Positions 16,459 to 25,035 of a stretch of 64,000 nucleotides of DNA are shown piece after piece. Source of the DNA: Pseudomonas helleri (GTDB taxonomy: Bacteria > Pseudomonadota > Gammaproteobacteria > Pseudomonadales > Pseudomonadaceae); assembly GCF_001043025.1 (NCBI RefSeq), contig NZ_JYLD01000011.1, positions 1 to 64,000 on the forward strand, read 5' to 3'. The notes under the pieces are model-generated. The model was given only the letters and a program-made list of their open reading frames with translations, was not told the origin of the DNA and ran no database searches. Both the position numbers and the translations under genes were made by a program. Positions within the stretch are counted from its first letter, which is position 1. Each line of letters opens with the position of its first letter.

Positions 16459-16686
16459 ATGCTAATTCCTTACAACCAGCTTGAACCTGACACCCTCACC
16501 CGCCTGATTGAAGACTTCGTCAGCCGCGACGGTACCGACAACGGTGATGACACCCCTCAAGAGACACGTGTCCTGCGGGTGCGTCACGCCTTAAGCAAAG
16601 GGCAAGCCGTGATCTTCTTTGATCTGGAAAGCCAGCAATGCCAGTTGATGCCAAAACATGCCGTGCCCAAAGAGTTCTTTGATTAA
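16459..16686 (+). CDS. YheU/UPF0270 family protein
   Basis: A 75-residue protein (MLIPYNQLEPDTLTRLIEDFVSRDGTD, then KGQAVIFFDLESQQCQLMP). It matches the UPF0270 family across its length; function is unknown. It lies 20 bases after the previous stop and converges with the csrA-like gene on the other strand, with the stops overlapping by 4 bases. Confidence 0.85.
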   Translation: MLIPYNQLEPDTLTRLIEDFVSRDGTDNGDDTPQETRVLRVRHALSKGQAVIFFDLESQQCQLMPKHAVPKEFFD

Positions 16687-16886
16687 CGCTTGCTCAACGG
16701 CCCAATGGTCAAATGCCCGGGGTCCTGATTTTTGATCCGGTCGTAGATTTCGCCCCGGTGAACGCTGACGCTCCTAGGGGCATCAATCCCCAGGCGTACG
16801 TGGCTGCCACTGATGGCAATGACATGGACAATAATGTCTTCGCCAATCGAGAAGCGTTCGCCGCTGACGCGTTTTAGAATCTGCAT
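16683..16886 (-). CDS. csrA: CsrA/RsmA family RNA-binding paralogue
   Basis: A 67-residue member of the carbon storage regulator family, which as a dimer binds GGA motifs in mRNA leaders and represses translation. Key RNA contacts are kept (L4, R6, E10 and R44 in SVHRGEIYDRI). However, position 7 is V rather than the usual R, and the start MQILKRVSGERF departs from the canonical LILTRRVGE. A tail of about 15 residues follows the core. The frame extends 16 codons upstream without a ribosome site, so the ATG at 16886 is used. It is likely one of several Rsm proteins in the cell rather than the main one. Confidence 0.82.
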   Translation of the reverse strand: MQILKRVSGERFSIGEDIIVHVIAISGSHVRLGIDAPRSVSVHRGEIYDRIKNQDPGHLTIGPLSKR

Positions 16887-17061
16887 GGCTCTTATCCTTA
16901 AAGGTGTCTGACCACGAAGACTGAACCGCGTCATTCGCTACTTCAATCCTTACACAGCAATTCAGCTTGGGCTTACTCCTATCTGGATTAAGCCCTACAT
17001 CGACTAGCTAAAAGTCCTACGCGACAGCTGTTGAATATTCCTCATCAGCAGGGGGTTTGGC

Positions 17062-17394
17062 TTAGGGTGCCGAAAAACGTGGGCCCAACAGAATGATGGT
17101 TGCCCCTATCACGCACAGCACCAGTCCGATCCAGTCAGAGCCCAATGGCCGGACTCGCTCCACAACCGCCAACCAGGCAATAGACGTCACGATGTAGATC
17201 CCGCCATACGCGGCATAAGCCCGGCCCGCATATGCCGCTTCGACCTTGGTCAAGAGCAGGGCAAAAACGGCCAGACTCAACACTGCCGGCACAACCCACA
17301 CCACACTCTTGCCTTGACGCAGCCACATCCAGAATCCGTAGCAGCCTGCAATTTCAAACAACGCGGCCAAAAAAAACCAAACGTAATTAAGCAT
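17062..17394 (-). CDS. YnfA family small membrane protein
   Basis: A 110-residue protein with four transmembrane helices (LNYVWFFLAALFEIAGCYGFW; AYAAYGGIYIVTSIAWL; WIGLVLCVIGATIILLGPR). It matches the UPF0060/YnfA family, a branch of the small multidrug resistance superfamily; any transport substrate is unknown. The ATG at 17394 is preferred over an upstream in-frame codon. Confidence 0.88.
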   Translation of the reverse strand: MLNYVWFFLAALFEIAGCYGFWMWLRQGKSVVWVVPAVLSLAVFALLLTKVEAAYAGRAYAAYGGIYIVTSIAWLAVVERVRPLGSDWIGLVLCVIGATIILLGPRFSAP

Positions 17395-17596
17395 GAATAC
17401 TTCCTTCCTTAGGCAGCGCGCCACCCTACTCGCGCCCCATCAGCCAGGCAATAGCCAACCTTTAGCACGCGTCACAGAATAAAAAGTTGAATTATTTTCA
17501 CGCCCGGCAAGTCGGACTTATTAAGAGCGTACGTAGCAGTGGTTTCAACGCCACTGAACGCCGTCCTTACTGACAATAATCAATGAGGAAATAGTC

Positions 17597-17749
17597 ATGA
17601 CCCTGATACTTCTGATCATCCTGATCTTGCTGCTGGTGGGCGGGCTGCCAGTTTTCCCTCACTCACGAAACTGGGGCTACGGCCCGTCCGGTATTATCGG
17701 CACCGTACTGGTCGTACTGCTGATACTGCTCTTGCTCGGCAAAATATAG
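17597..17749 (+). CDS. DUF3309 family small membrane protein (50 aa)
   Basis: A very short gene with an AATGAGGAAATAGTC ribosome site before ATG 17597. The product MTLILLIILILLLVGGLPVF, then a HSRNWGYGPSG loop, then a second hydrophobic helix IIGTVLVVLLILLLLGKI, is a textbook DUF3309 protein. Function is unknown. It ends just before a bidirectional terminator. Confidence 0.88.
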   Translation: MTLILLIILILLLVGGLPVFPHSRNWGYGPSGIIGTVLVVLLILLLLGKI

Positions 17750-17773
17750 CGCCGTAGTCACGGCATTACGCGC

Positions 17774-17807
17774 AAAAAAAAAGAGGCCCGGAGGCCTCTT
17801 CTTTTTT
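17774..17807. terminator. Bidirectional terminator
   Basis: AAAAAAAAAGAGGCCCGGAGGCCTCTTCTTTTTT: a GC hairpin with an A run on the left and a T run on the right. It serves the DUF3309 gene (+) and the LTA-synthase-like gene (-). Confidence 0.9.
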
Positions 17808-17816
17808 CACGCTGGT

Positions 17817-19898
17817 TTACTTCGGATCCACGACACCCGCAGTGTTATCCAACAAGCTTTTGGTTGCTGTCTGCAAGAAGGATTCAAGCTTCTTCTTCAG
17901 TTCAGCTTCGTCTGGCGAGTCAGTCACTACTTTGGCTTGCGGGTTCGGGCCCAAGTTGTATTGCCATACTTTGGCTGGCATGTCTTTAGGCTGAACCAGC
18001 AGATGATCACCGCTGATGATGGCCACGGTCTGATCGTTGCCAGATGGCTTGATCACGCCTGAACCCTTGTCACCTTCCGGCAGGTTCAGCAGGTCACGGC
18101 CCCAGCATTGCTGACGGAACTCACCACCCAGACGACCCATGATGGTCGGTACGATGTCGATCTGCGTACCCACGGTATCAACCCGCGCACCAAACTTCTC
18201 CTGGATGCCCGGCCCGATCAACAGCAATGGAACGTTAAAGCGCCCAAGGTCCATCTCGGAGATCTGCTGCTCGTTACCAAAACCGTGATCACCCACGATC
18301 ACAAACAAGGTTTCCTTGAAGTACGGCTCTTTACGCGCCTTTTCAAAGAATTGACCCAGCGCCCAGTCCGAATAGCGCATGGCGGTCAAATGCTCGTTCA
18401 ACGAACCACGGTCGGTCACCCGTTCAACCGGCAGTGGCGTCGGCAAGGCATACGGCGTGTGGTTGGACAGGGTTTGCAGCAAGGCATAGAACGGCTCTTT
18501 GCCTTCACGCTTTTTCAGCTCTTCCAGGCCACGGTTGAACATGTCCTGGTCGGACACGCCCCACGTAGGATCAGAGAACACCGGGTTCACGAAATCATTA
18601 CGGCCAACGAACGTGGTCATGCCTTGGTTGCTGAAGAAACCAGACTGGTTGTCCCAGGCAAAATCACCGTTGTACACATACACATCATCGTATTTACGGG
18701 CGCTCAGCAGCTCCGGCAGACCGGACAGTTTGTGGCTGCCTTCCGGGGTCTGCATCAGGTATTCAAAACCTGGCAGGTTCGGGAAGCACGCCATGGTGGC
18801 GAACATGCCCTGATGCGTGTGCGTACCGTTGGAGAAGAAGCGCTCAAACAGCAGGCCTTCTTTGGCCAGGTTGTCGAAGTAAGGCGTGACGTTGCCTGGA
18901 CGTCCCAGTGCACCCACCGAGTGGCCGGCGAAGCTTTCCATCAAGATGACGACAACGTTCTTGATCGGCAGGGTTTTTTCTTCTGGTGGCGTGGTATCAC
19001 GGCGCACAGGCGCGGTGTCCGCATCGACCAGTTTGTCGTTCGGGGTCAGCAGCATGTCGCGCACGGTCTGCTGAGCCTCAGGCTGCGGCAGGTTGGCTTT
19101 CCAGATATTGCTGCGCTCATCCGAGAAGCGGCTCTGCGCCGCTGAAATCAGCGACAAGGAACCATTGAGCCCTAACTGGTTAGCGAAGTTGGAATCCGTT
19201 GTGTAGGCATCACCCCAGCGCAGTGGAGGACCTTGGCGCAGTGTGCCGCGAGCAGCGACCACACACACCACCAGAATCACCATGAACACGGCAATGCGCG
19301 CATACCATGGCGCGACGGCACGTTGAGTGCCAGCGCCAGCAGCCGATGTCGCACGGGTGCGGGTTAAACGGTCTGCACCTTTAAATGCAAAGTACAGGAT
19401 CACCGTCCCGACGGCCCAGGCCAGCAGGTAACGCACCACCGGGAAACCGTACCAGAGCATGCTCATGACGGTTTTCGGGTCTTCCTTCACGTATTGGAAG
19501 ACCAGACCGTTGAGGCGCTGGTGGAATTCACGGTAGAAGTCCATCTCCATCAGGCCCAGGAACAGCGCCAGGCTGGAGGCGGCAGTCAGCCAGAAACGCA
19601 TGGCACCGCGCAGTCGCATCGCATGCGCACTGAGCAATGACAGCAACAAAGGAATGCTGAGATAAACCACGATGCGCAGGTCAAAGCGCAGACCATTGAA
19701 AAAGGCTTCGAGGAACGTTGAGGCCGGGGTATCCAGGATCATTTCCCGGTTGTAAACCAGCAATGCCACCCGCAACAGGGTAAACATCAGCATCATGATC
19801 AAGGCGCTGAGCAGCGTAAACGCCAGATGCGATTTGACGGTCGGTTGCAACATTCGCTGGGCAGCGTTCTGTTGTTTTAAGGCGTCCGGGTTTGCCAT
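17817..19898 (-). CDS. LTA synthase family sulfatase-fold membrane enzyme
   Basis: A 693-residue protein with five hydrophobic segments in the first about 220 residues and a large periplasmic domain of the alkaline-phosphatase/sulfatase superfamily. Visible motifs are NVVVILMESFAGHSVGALG (metal ligand E), SNGTHTHQGMFA (candidate nucleophile Thr) and VGDHGFGNEQQ (metal ligands D and H). In Gram-negatives such proteins act as phosphoglycerol transferases on periplasmic glucans or similar acceptors; the acceptor here is unknown. It ends about 10 bases before the bidirectional terminator and is preceded by a 329-bp promoter region. Confidence 0.85.
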   Translation of the reverse strand: MANPDALKQQNAAQRMLQPTVKSHLAFTLLSALIMMLMFTLLRVALLVYNREMILDTPASTFLEAFFNGLRFDLRIVVYLSIPLLLSLLSAHAMRLRGAMRFWLTAASSLALFLGLMEMDFYREFHQRLNGLVFQYVKEDPKTVMSMLWYGFPVVRYLLAWAVGTVILYFAFKGADRLTRTRATSAAGAGTQRAVAPWYARIAVFMVILVVCVVAARGTLRQGPPLRWGDAYTTDSNFANQLGLNGSLSLISAAQSRFSDERSNIWKANLPQPEAQQTVRDMLLTPNDKLVDADTAPVRRDTTPPEEKTLPIKNVVVILMESFAGHSVGALGRPGNVTPYFDNLAKEGLLFERFFSNGTHTHQGMFATMACFPNLPGFEYLMQTPEGSHKLSGLPELLSARKYDDVYVYNGDFAWDNQSGFFSNQGMTTFVGRNDFVNPVFSDPTWGVSDQDMFNRGLEELKKREGKEPFYALLQTLSNHTPYALPTPLPVERVTDRGSLNEHLTAMRYSDWALGQFFEKARKEPYFKETLFVIVGDHGFGNEQQISEMDLGRFNVPLLLIGPGIQEKFGARVDTVGTQIDIVPTIMGRLGGEFRQQCWGRDLLNLPEGDKGSGVIKPSGNDQTVAIISGDHLLVQPKDMPAKVWQYNLGPNPQAKVVTDSPDEAELKKKLESFLQTATKSLLDNTAGVVDPK

Positions 19899-20227
19899 GT
19901 CGTTTTAGGACCCAATTGATTCAAGTTGAAGTGGCTTTTCTGTGCACGGCCAGCACCTGCGCCTGTAGGGCGCACGTGCAAGGAGGTCATGCGCGGGCGG
20001 GCAAATGTTGCACGATCACCGGTGATTTACCACTGATACTGCACCCTTTAATGCACAGGGTTTGGCTCGACACCTGAACTGGAAATCCAGGTGAATGGCT
20101 TCTGAGAAGCAGCCGAGCCGAAATTTTGCACGCAAATTGTCATGGACGGCACGTGAAAATTTTGTGCAAACGCATAATTTGAAACATAAGAAAGGGCCTT
20201 TCGGCCCTTTCTGTAACTCACTGCGCG
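19899..20227. other. Intergenic region between the LTA-synthase-like gene and speE
   Basis: No gene is seen. It must hold the promoter of the minus-strand LTA-synthase-like gene and it contains the speE terminator near its right end. A short inverted repeat, CCTGAACTGGAAATCCAGG (about 20070-20088), and paired TTTTGCAC/GTGCAAA arms near 20130-20170 could be operator sites but are not assigned. Confidence 0.4.
20189..20213 (-). terminator. Terminator downstream of speE
   Basis: AAAGGGCC-TTTC-GGCCCTTT hairpin with a T-rich end on the minus strand, just beyond the speE stop. Confidence 0.8.
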
Positions 20228-21103
20228 TTAAACGTTGCCTGGCTTGTTAATCGCCTGCAAAACGTATTGCGGCAAGGCAAACGAACCTTGGTGAACTTCA
20301 GGGTTGTAATAGCGAGTAACAATGCCACTGCCAATAAAGCGCTGACGCAGCGTCTCCAGCGGCAACTTGCGGTAGTCGCTGTTGGTTGAGCCCCAGGCAA
20401 AGGTCATCGAACCGCCGATGTAAGTCGGCACGGCCGCTTGATAGAAGTGCCAATCGGCGAACAAACCACGCATGCGCTCTGCGGTGGTTTTAACTTCTTG
20501 CAGTTGCATGAACGGCGTGCCGTTTTGCGTCACCAGCACACCGCCTTCATTCAGGCAGCGATGGCAGGCTTGATAGAAGTTTTCAGAGAACAACACTTCA
20601 CCCGGGCCGATCGGGTCGGTGGAGTCAGAAATGATCACATCGAACTTTTCTTCAGTGGTTGCCACAAAGCGCATGCCGTCATCGATCACCAGATTCAGGC
20701 GCGGATCGTCGTAGGCCCCTTTGGAGTGGTTCGGCAAAAACTCTTTGCACATTTCAACCACGGTGCCGTCGATCTCGACCATGGTGATGTGCTCAATGCC
20801 CACATGCTTGGTCACTTCGCGCAGCATGCCACCGTCGCCGCCGCCAATGATCAGCACGCGCTTGACCGTGCCGTGCGCCAGAATCGGCACATGAGTCAGC
20901 ATCTCGTGGTAGATGAACTCATCCTTTTCCGTGGTCTGAATCACGCCATCCAATGCCATGACCCGGCCCATCACCGGGTTTTCGAAAATCACCAGGCGCT
21001 GGTGGTCAGTGCGCACTTCGTGCAGCAGCTTGTCCATACGAAAACGCTGACCATAACCCTCGTAGAGGGTTTCGAGATAGTCGGTGCTAAGTACTTCAGT
21101 CAT
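20228..21103 (-). CDS. speE: Polyamine aminopropyltransferase (spermidine synthase)
   Basis: A 291-residue enzyme transferring aminopropyl from decarboxylated SAM to putrescine. The SAM-binding loop IIGGGDGGMLREV lies at residues 85-97. The catalytic aspartate region VIISDSTDPIGPGE is at 157-169, and the N-terminal beta barrel (YLETLYEGYGQRFRMD) is intact. ATG 21103 is chosen; the frame is open 38 codons further but that stretch has no ribosome site. The 5'-methylthioadenosine by-product feeds the methionine-salvage genes at 23.7-25.7 kb. Confidence 0.92.
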   Translation of the reverse strand: MTEVLSTDYLETLYEGYGQRFRMDKLLHEVRTDHQRLVIFENPVMGRVMALDGVIQTTEKDEFIYHEMLTHVPILAHGTVKRVLIIGGGDGGMLREVTKHVGIEHITMVEIDGTVVEMCKEFLPNHSKGAYDDPRLNLVIDDGMRFVATTEEKFDVIISDSTDPIGPGEVLFSENFYQACHRCLNEGGVLVTQNGTPFMQLQEVKTTAERMRGLFADWHFYQAAVPTYIGGSMTFAWGSTNSDYRKLPLETLRQRFIGSGIVTRYYNPEVHQGSFALPQYVLQAINKPGNV

Positions 21104-21310
21104 GGGAAGTCCCTTTGAATGCAGATGGCAACGGACGGTCACCCGCCCATGATCGGCAGCTTGAGCGTTTACCACCGTTGCGGTACACGCGTTCAACTGC
21201 CCAAGAAAGGCGCGCATTCTACGACGACGAGCATGACAGGTCGAACCTTGACTCAGACAAACTCAGCGGGTGACGGCAAATAAAGCCGTCGCCACCCGCT
21301 GGCCGACGAC

Positions 21311-21502
21311 TTAAATGCGCACATTGCCTCGCGGCCCGGCGATGGCCCAGATAATGAGGCCGAGCACCGGCAAGAAGATAATCAACAGCACCCAAAGGAT
21401 TTTCATCCCGGTTCCGACGTTACTTTTGAGCACATTGATGATGGCCCAAATATCCAGCGCCAGAATAATCAGACCTACCAGACCATTAAACGTCGACCCC
21501 AT
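21311..21502 (-). CDS. PLDc_N-type small membrane protein (63 aa)
   Basis: Two hydrophobic helices (GLVGLIILALDIWAIINVL and ILWVLLIIFLPVLGLIIWAIAGPR) match the phospholipase-D N-terminal membrane domain occurring alone. Such stand-alone PLDc_N proteins are common in Pseudomonas and lack a catalytic domain. Role unknown. AGGAGCATCACC precedes the start. Confidence 0.85.
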   Translation of the reverse strand: MGSTFNGLVGLIILALDIWAIINVLKSNVGTGMKILWVLLIIFLPVLGLIIWAIAGPRGNVRI

Positions 21503-21584
21503 GGTGATGCTCCTGAGTGAGTGCGTGTTTACTTAGGATAGTCAGCTACGGCGAGGGTTCCGTTTTTTTATTGCAGGCCGGGCA

Positions 21585-22115
21585 TCAAACGTGAACAGCG
21601 ACCTTCAACGCTTCCAGCGCAGGCGCAGCACTGATACCTACCTCGGCACACAAGGCCAGCACGCGTGGCACGTCATTGCCATACACCAGCACCATTTGCA
21701 GTTCATCATCCAGCGGCTGACTCAGATTCAGCAGCACATAGCCGCCGTTCTCCGGGTTCATGCTGCCCATCTGGATCTGGATACGGTTCAACGCCGTCAG
21801 CGCTTCGGTTTTGGCCAATTGCTTGGGCTTGATGTTGAAAGGCACGCCAGGACCAAACGAGGCAACGATCTGGGTGAACAGGTCGACATAGGTGTCAGCC
21901 TGGAACAGGACGGTTTCCGGCAGGCTGCCAATGACGACCCACTCGCCCAACGCAATAGGGTAAGTGTCGTCGTAGTTGATGTCCGGGTTTGCCGCCAGAA
22001 AAGCGTCTTGATCAGCGTAGGCTTGTGCTGCTTCATCAGCTATTTTTGCAATTTCTTCGTCGCCCATGCACCCAGAGCTGATTTTGCTGATGAGTTCAAC
22101 GAGAGTGTTTTTCAT
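21585..22115 (-). CDS. Hypothetical protein (176 aa)
   Basis: A soluble acidic protein starting MKNTLVELISKISSGCMGDEEIAKIADEAAQAYADQDAF, with later FNIKPKQLAKTEALTALNRIQIQMGS and NGGYVLLNLSQPLDDELQMVLVYG. I do not recognise a family. It lies 71 bases downstream of the ankyrin gene on the same strand, so co-transcription is likely, but the partner gives no clear function. An in-frame TTG two codons upstream is less likely as start. Confidence 0.7.
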   Translation of the reverse strand: MKNTLVELISKISSGCMGDEEIAKIADEAAQAYADQDAFLAANPDINYDDTYPIALGEWVVIGSLPETVLFQADTYVDLFTQIVASFGPGVPFNIKPKQLAKTEALTALNRIQIQMGSMNPENGGYVLLNLSQPLDDELQMVLVYGNDVPRVLALCAEVGISAAPALEALKVAVHV

Positions 22116-22186
22116 GGGCAAGGCCTGTCACAAGGAAAATTGAGGGCGCGCAGGATATATCAATTGCGCGCCTCAAGGGCATGTAA

Positions 22187-22720
22187 TCAGCCCAACAACT
22201 CGTTCAACAGCGCGACGCTATCGTTTGCGCCCATTGTCTTGGCAGCATCCAGCGCAGTGATCTCATTGGCATCCTTGGCTTTTGGATCGGCGCCTTTGCT
22301 GATCAGGTACTTAATGATTTCGGTGCGATTAAACATCGCAGCCATCATCAAGGCGGTACGACCATCAAACGAAGCGCCTTCAACCTGCGCCCCGCCCTCG
22401 ATCAGGGTTTTGACCATCTCCAAATCGCCTTTGAACGCCGCGCCAGCAATCGGGCTTTGACCGTTGTCATTGCGAATTTCAGGGTCAGCCTTGTGCTCAA
22501 GCAATACCCTCACAGCGTCAACATGCCCGTGATAGCTGGCCAGCATCAGCAAGGTGTCGCCCTTGTGATTACGCAAATTAGGCGGCAAGCCCTTGCTCAT
22601 CAGAGCTGCCAGCATGGCGGCGTCGCCTTCGCGGGCTTTATTGAAAACCTGCTCGGCAAACTCAGCCGCTTCCTCGGGGGTCATCTGCCGTTGTTGATCG
22701 GCTGGCTTGTTGTCTGACAT
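22187..22720 (-). CDS. Ankyrin repeat protein
   Basis: A 177-residue protein with four ankyrin repeats after a charged N-terminus. Repeat signatures include GDTLLMLASYHGHVDAVRVLL, GQSPIAGAAFKGDLEMVKTLI and GRTALMMAAMFNRTEIIKYLI. It has no signal peptide. A similar Pseudomonas protein (AnkB) sits near catalase genes, but no such neighbour is present, so the partner is unknown. The ATG at 22720 is chosen over the longer frame because the repeat protein begins with MSDNKPADQQRQ. Confidence 0.85.
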   Translation of the reverse strand: MSDNKPADQQRQMTPEEAAEFAEQVFNKAREGDAAMLAALMSKGLPPNLRNHKGDTLLMLASYHGHVDAVRVLLEHKADPEIRNDNGQSPIAGAAFKGDLEMVKTLIEGGAQVEGASFDGRTALMMAAMFNRTEIIKYLISKGADPKAKDANEITALDAAKTMGANDSVALLNELLG

Positions 22721-22960
22721 ATGAGGCTCCAGATTGGCTACACAAAGCCGTAGTTTCCCGAGAGCGGCCAACGGTGTCATCCCCTTTTTACTCAAGAGCG
22801 TCATAGAGACAATCAATCAGCAACACGACTCTTGTACAAACGCGCCAACAAACTGTGTGGCTGGGCAAAATGCAGGATGCATGATGGCCATTCATGCAAA
22901 ATGCACGAAGGGAGCATCTCAACCAAAATCTAAGCCATTGATTTAAAAGGATTTTATTAA

Positions 22961-23311
22961 ATGGCCATACTGGCACAATCACTGCAACTACCTCTCCATG
23001 CAAGCACAGATGAGCTAATGGAGCTGATTGACATGAGCCTGATCCAAGAAAAATTCGCGTCCCTATTTTCGAACTACACCGTCAACGTTAAGCCCCGCCC
23101 GGATGGTGGAGTATTGCTGACGTTGTGTGACAGCGAAGGTAAACAGACTCAGCGGGTCATTTCATACGCGCAGTTGCACACCGCAGAGCAACTGACTTGG
23201 GTGATCAGCGCGATTCGTCGTGATCTGGCAGGTACGGCCAGCGAACTGCCGACCATTTCACTGCTGCAAAGCCAGCATCGCTTTGCCCTGCCGACCTATC
23301 ACACGCGTTGA
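22961..23311 (+). CDS. DUF3509 family protein
   Basis: A 116-residue protein. The core (FASLFSNYTVNVKPRPDGGVLLTLCDSEGKQTQRVISYAQL..., then LTWVISAIRRDLAG) matches DUF3509, a family nearly confined to Pseudomonas with unknown role. ATG 22961 follows AAAAGGATTTTATTA; an internal ATG at 23033 is where many family members align, so the true start could be there. Confidence 0.8.
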   Translation: MAILAQSLQLPLHASTDELMELIDMSLIQEKFASLFSNYTVNVKPRPDGGVLLTLCDSEGKQTQRVISYAQLHTAEQLTWVISAIRRDLAGTASELPTISLLQSQHRFALPTYHTR

Positions 23312-23319
23312 TAAAAGCC

Positions 23320-23700
23320 TGATCAAACTGTAGGAGCTTGCCTCGCGAGCTTTTGATGTTGGCTATATTTACGGCCGCTACGCGCCCGGACGTAGCCTCG
23401 CAAAGCTCGTCAACTGCTACGGGGGTGTTCGCTCGCAGCCTTCGTGCCTTGTCAGCGACTACAGGATGTAAGCGATCCAACTGTAGGAGTGAGCTTGCCT
23501 CGCGATCTTTTGATCGCGGCCGCTGCGCGCCCGGACGTAGCCTCGCAAGGCTCGTCAACTGCTACGGGGGTGTTCGCTCGCAGCCTTCGTGCCTTGTCAG
23601 CGACTACAGGATGTAAGCGATCCAACTGTAGAAGTGAGCTTGCCTCGCGATCTTTCCAACATCAAAGATCGCAAGCAAGCTCGCTCCTTCACGTTCAAAG
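23320..23700. repeat. Tandem 146-bp REP-like repeats
   Basis: This 390-base gene-free interval holds two full copies and a third partial copy of a 146-bp unit, aligned by GGGGGTGTTCGCTCGCAGCC at 23421 and 23567. Each unit begins ACTGTAGGAG...GAGCTTGCCTCGCGA, the REP element seen elsewhere in the window, and also carries CGTAGCCTCGCAA and CTTGTCAGCGACTACAG arms. The last unit ends with an inverted REP arm near 23655-23690. No coding content is convincing. Confidence 0.8.
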
Positions 23701-23701
23701 A

Positions 23702-24379
23702 TTAAATATCGATCTCGGCAAAGCTGCTGACCGTCAGATGATCACCCAACTTCTTCCCGCCTTCTCGCGCCAGACCACAGGTTTGCATGCCGGCTTGTTG
23801 TGCCGCGTCCAGCTCTTCGACGATGTCCGATAGAAACAGGATTTTCCCCGCCGGGCAGCCGATGGCTTCGGTGATGTGCCGGTACGATTGGGCTTCGCGC
23901 TTGGGTCCGGACGTGGTGTCGAAATAGCCGCTGAACAAGGGTGTCAGATCGCCCGCTTCCGAACAGCCAAAAATCAGCTGTTGCGCCTGGATCGAACCTG
24001 ACGAGTACACGTACAAGTCATAGCCCTTTTCGTGCCAGGCCTTGAGTGCCTCGACGGCATCCGGGTAGACGTGCCCTTTCAACTCGCCCGCCTCGTAACC
24101 CTGCTTCCAGATCATGCCCTGCAGCGCCTTAAGCGGCGTGGCTTTGCGGTCTTCAGCGATCCACTGTTGCAGGATCTCGATCACCCGCTCAACGTCCGCC
24201 TCGGGCTCGCCGCTGTCCAGACGCACCGCCCCCAGTTGCATCGCAACCTCAGGGTCTTCGGCATGTTCACGGACGAAGTCAGGCAGGTATTTGGCCGCAA
24301 ATGGAAACAACACGTCAAACACAAAGCTGACGGCGCTGGTGGTGCCTTCAATGTCAGTGAGGATGGCTTTGATCGGCAT
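23702..24379 (-). CDS. mtnC: Acireductone synthase (enolase-phosphatase)
   Basis: A 225-residue HAD-family enzyme converting 2,3-diketo-5-methylthiopentyl-1-phosphate to acireductone in methionine salvage. The nucleophile motif is DIEGTTSAVSFVFDVLFPFA near the N-terminus, VYSSGSIQAQQLIFG is HAD motif II, and FLSDIVEELDAAQQAGMQT is motif III/IV. It is the last gene of the MFS-mtnB-mtnD-mtnC run, starting 9 bases after mtnD. Confidence 0.93.
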   Translation of the reverse strand: MPIKAILTDIEGTTSAVSFVFDVLFPFAAKYLPDFVREHAEDPEVAMQLGAVRLDSGEPEADVERVIEILQQWIAEDRKATPLKALQGMIWKQGYEAGELKGHVYPDAVEALKAWHEKGYDLYVYSSGSIQAQQLIFGCSEAGDLTPLFSGYFDTTSGPKREAQSYRHITEAIGCPAGKILFLSDIVEELDAAQQAGMQTCGLAREGGKKLGDHLTVSSFAEIDI

Positions 24380-24388
24380 ACGGTGTCC

Positions 24389-24934
24389 TTAGTCTTCGAG
24401 GCGCGGGAAGCGGCTGGCGATGTCTTCGCCGGTAAAGTTGGCAACCCAGCCTTCAGGGTTGTTAAACAACCGGATGGCCACAAAGTGCGGGTGCTCGCCC
24501 ATGTCAAACCAATGCGGGGTGCCCGCTGGCACTGAGATCAGGTCGTTTTTTTCGCACAGCACGGCATACACATAGTCACCAATGTGCAAGGTAAACAGCC
24601 CACGGCCCGCCACGAAAAAACGCACTTCATCTTCGCCATGACGGTGTTCATCGAGGAACTTGGCGCGCAGCTCGGCTTTTTGCGGGTGGTCGCTGTTGAG
24701 GCTGATGACATCAACGGTGACGTAACCCTGCTCAGTCATCAATTGATCAATCTGCGTGCGATAGGCGTCGATCACTTCGTCCTGGCTGGCGCCCGGCTGG
24801 ATCGGCGCAGCCGCCTGCCAGCGCTCAAAGCGCACGCCCTGCTCGGCCAGCGTGGAGGCGATGTCTTCAAGGTGGGTCAATACCTTGTTGGGTATTTCCG
24901 GGCTTGAAACGTGGTAAACAGAAAGGCTGCTCAT
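24389..24934 (-). CDS. mtnD: Acireductone dioxygenase
   Basis: A 181-residue cupin that oxidises acireductone with O2. With Fe it gives formate and the 2-keto acid precursor of methionine. The metal ligands are in DEHRHGEDEVRFF (H, H, E) and in SVPAGTPHWFDMG (H). Length and motif order match the family. Confidence 0.93.
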   Translation of the reverse strand: MSSLSVYHVSSPEIPNKVLTHLEDIASTLAEQGVRFERWQAAAPIQPGASQDEVIDAYRTQIDQLMTEQGYVTVDVISLNSDHPQKAELRAKFLDEHRHGEDEVRFFVAGRGLFTLHIGDYVYAVLCEKNDLISVPAGTPHWFDMGEHPHFVAIRLFNNPEGWVANFTGEDIASRFPRLED

Positions 24935-25035
24935 GGGGGTATTCCTCAGCTTCGGCGTGCACTTTCGGCTTTTTCCAGGCCGTTCAGGCAGACCGTTGAA
25001 ATCAGGCGGTGGGCTTCTTCGACGTGAAGTCAGCG

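Noticed and set aside
18108..19145. 345-codon plus-strand frame inside the LTA-synthase-like gene
   Set aside because: The minus-strand product has clear sulfatase motifs and membrane helices; the plus frame has His/Arg-rich content without a family.
21104..21217. N-terminal extension of SpeE
   Set aside because: The extension has no ribosome site and the family begins at the internal methionine (MTEVLSTDYL).
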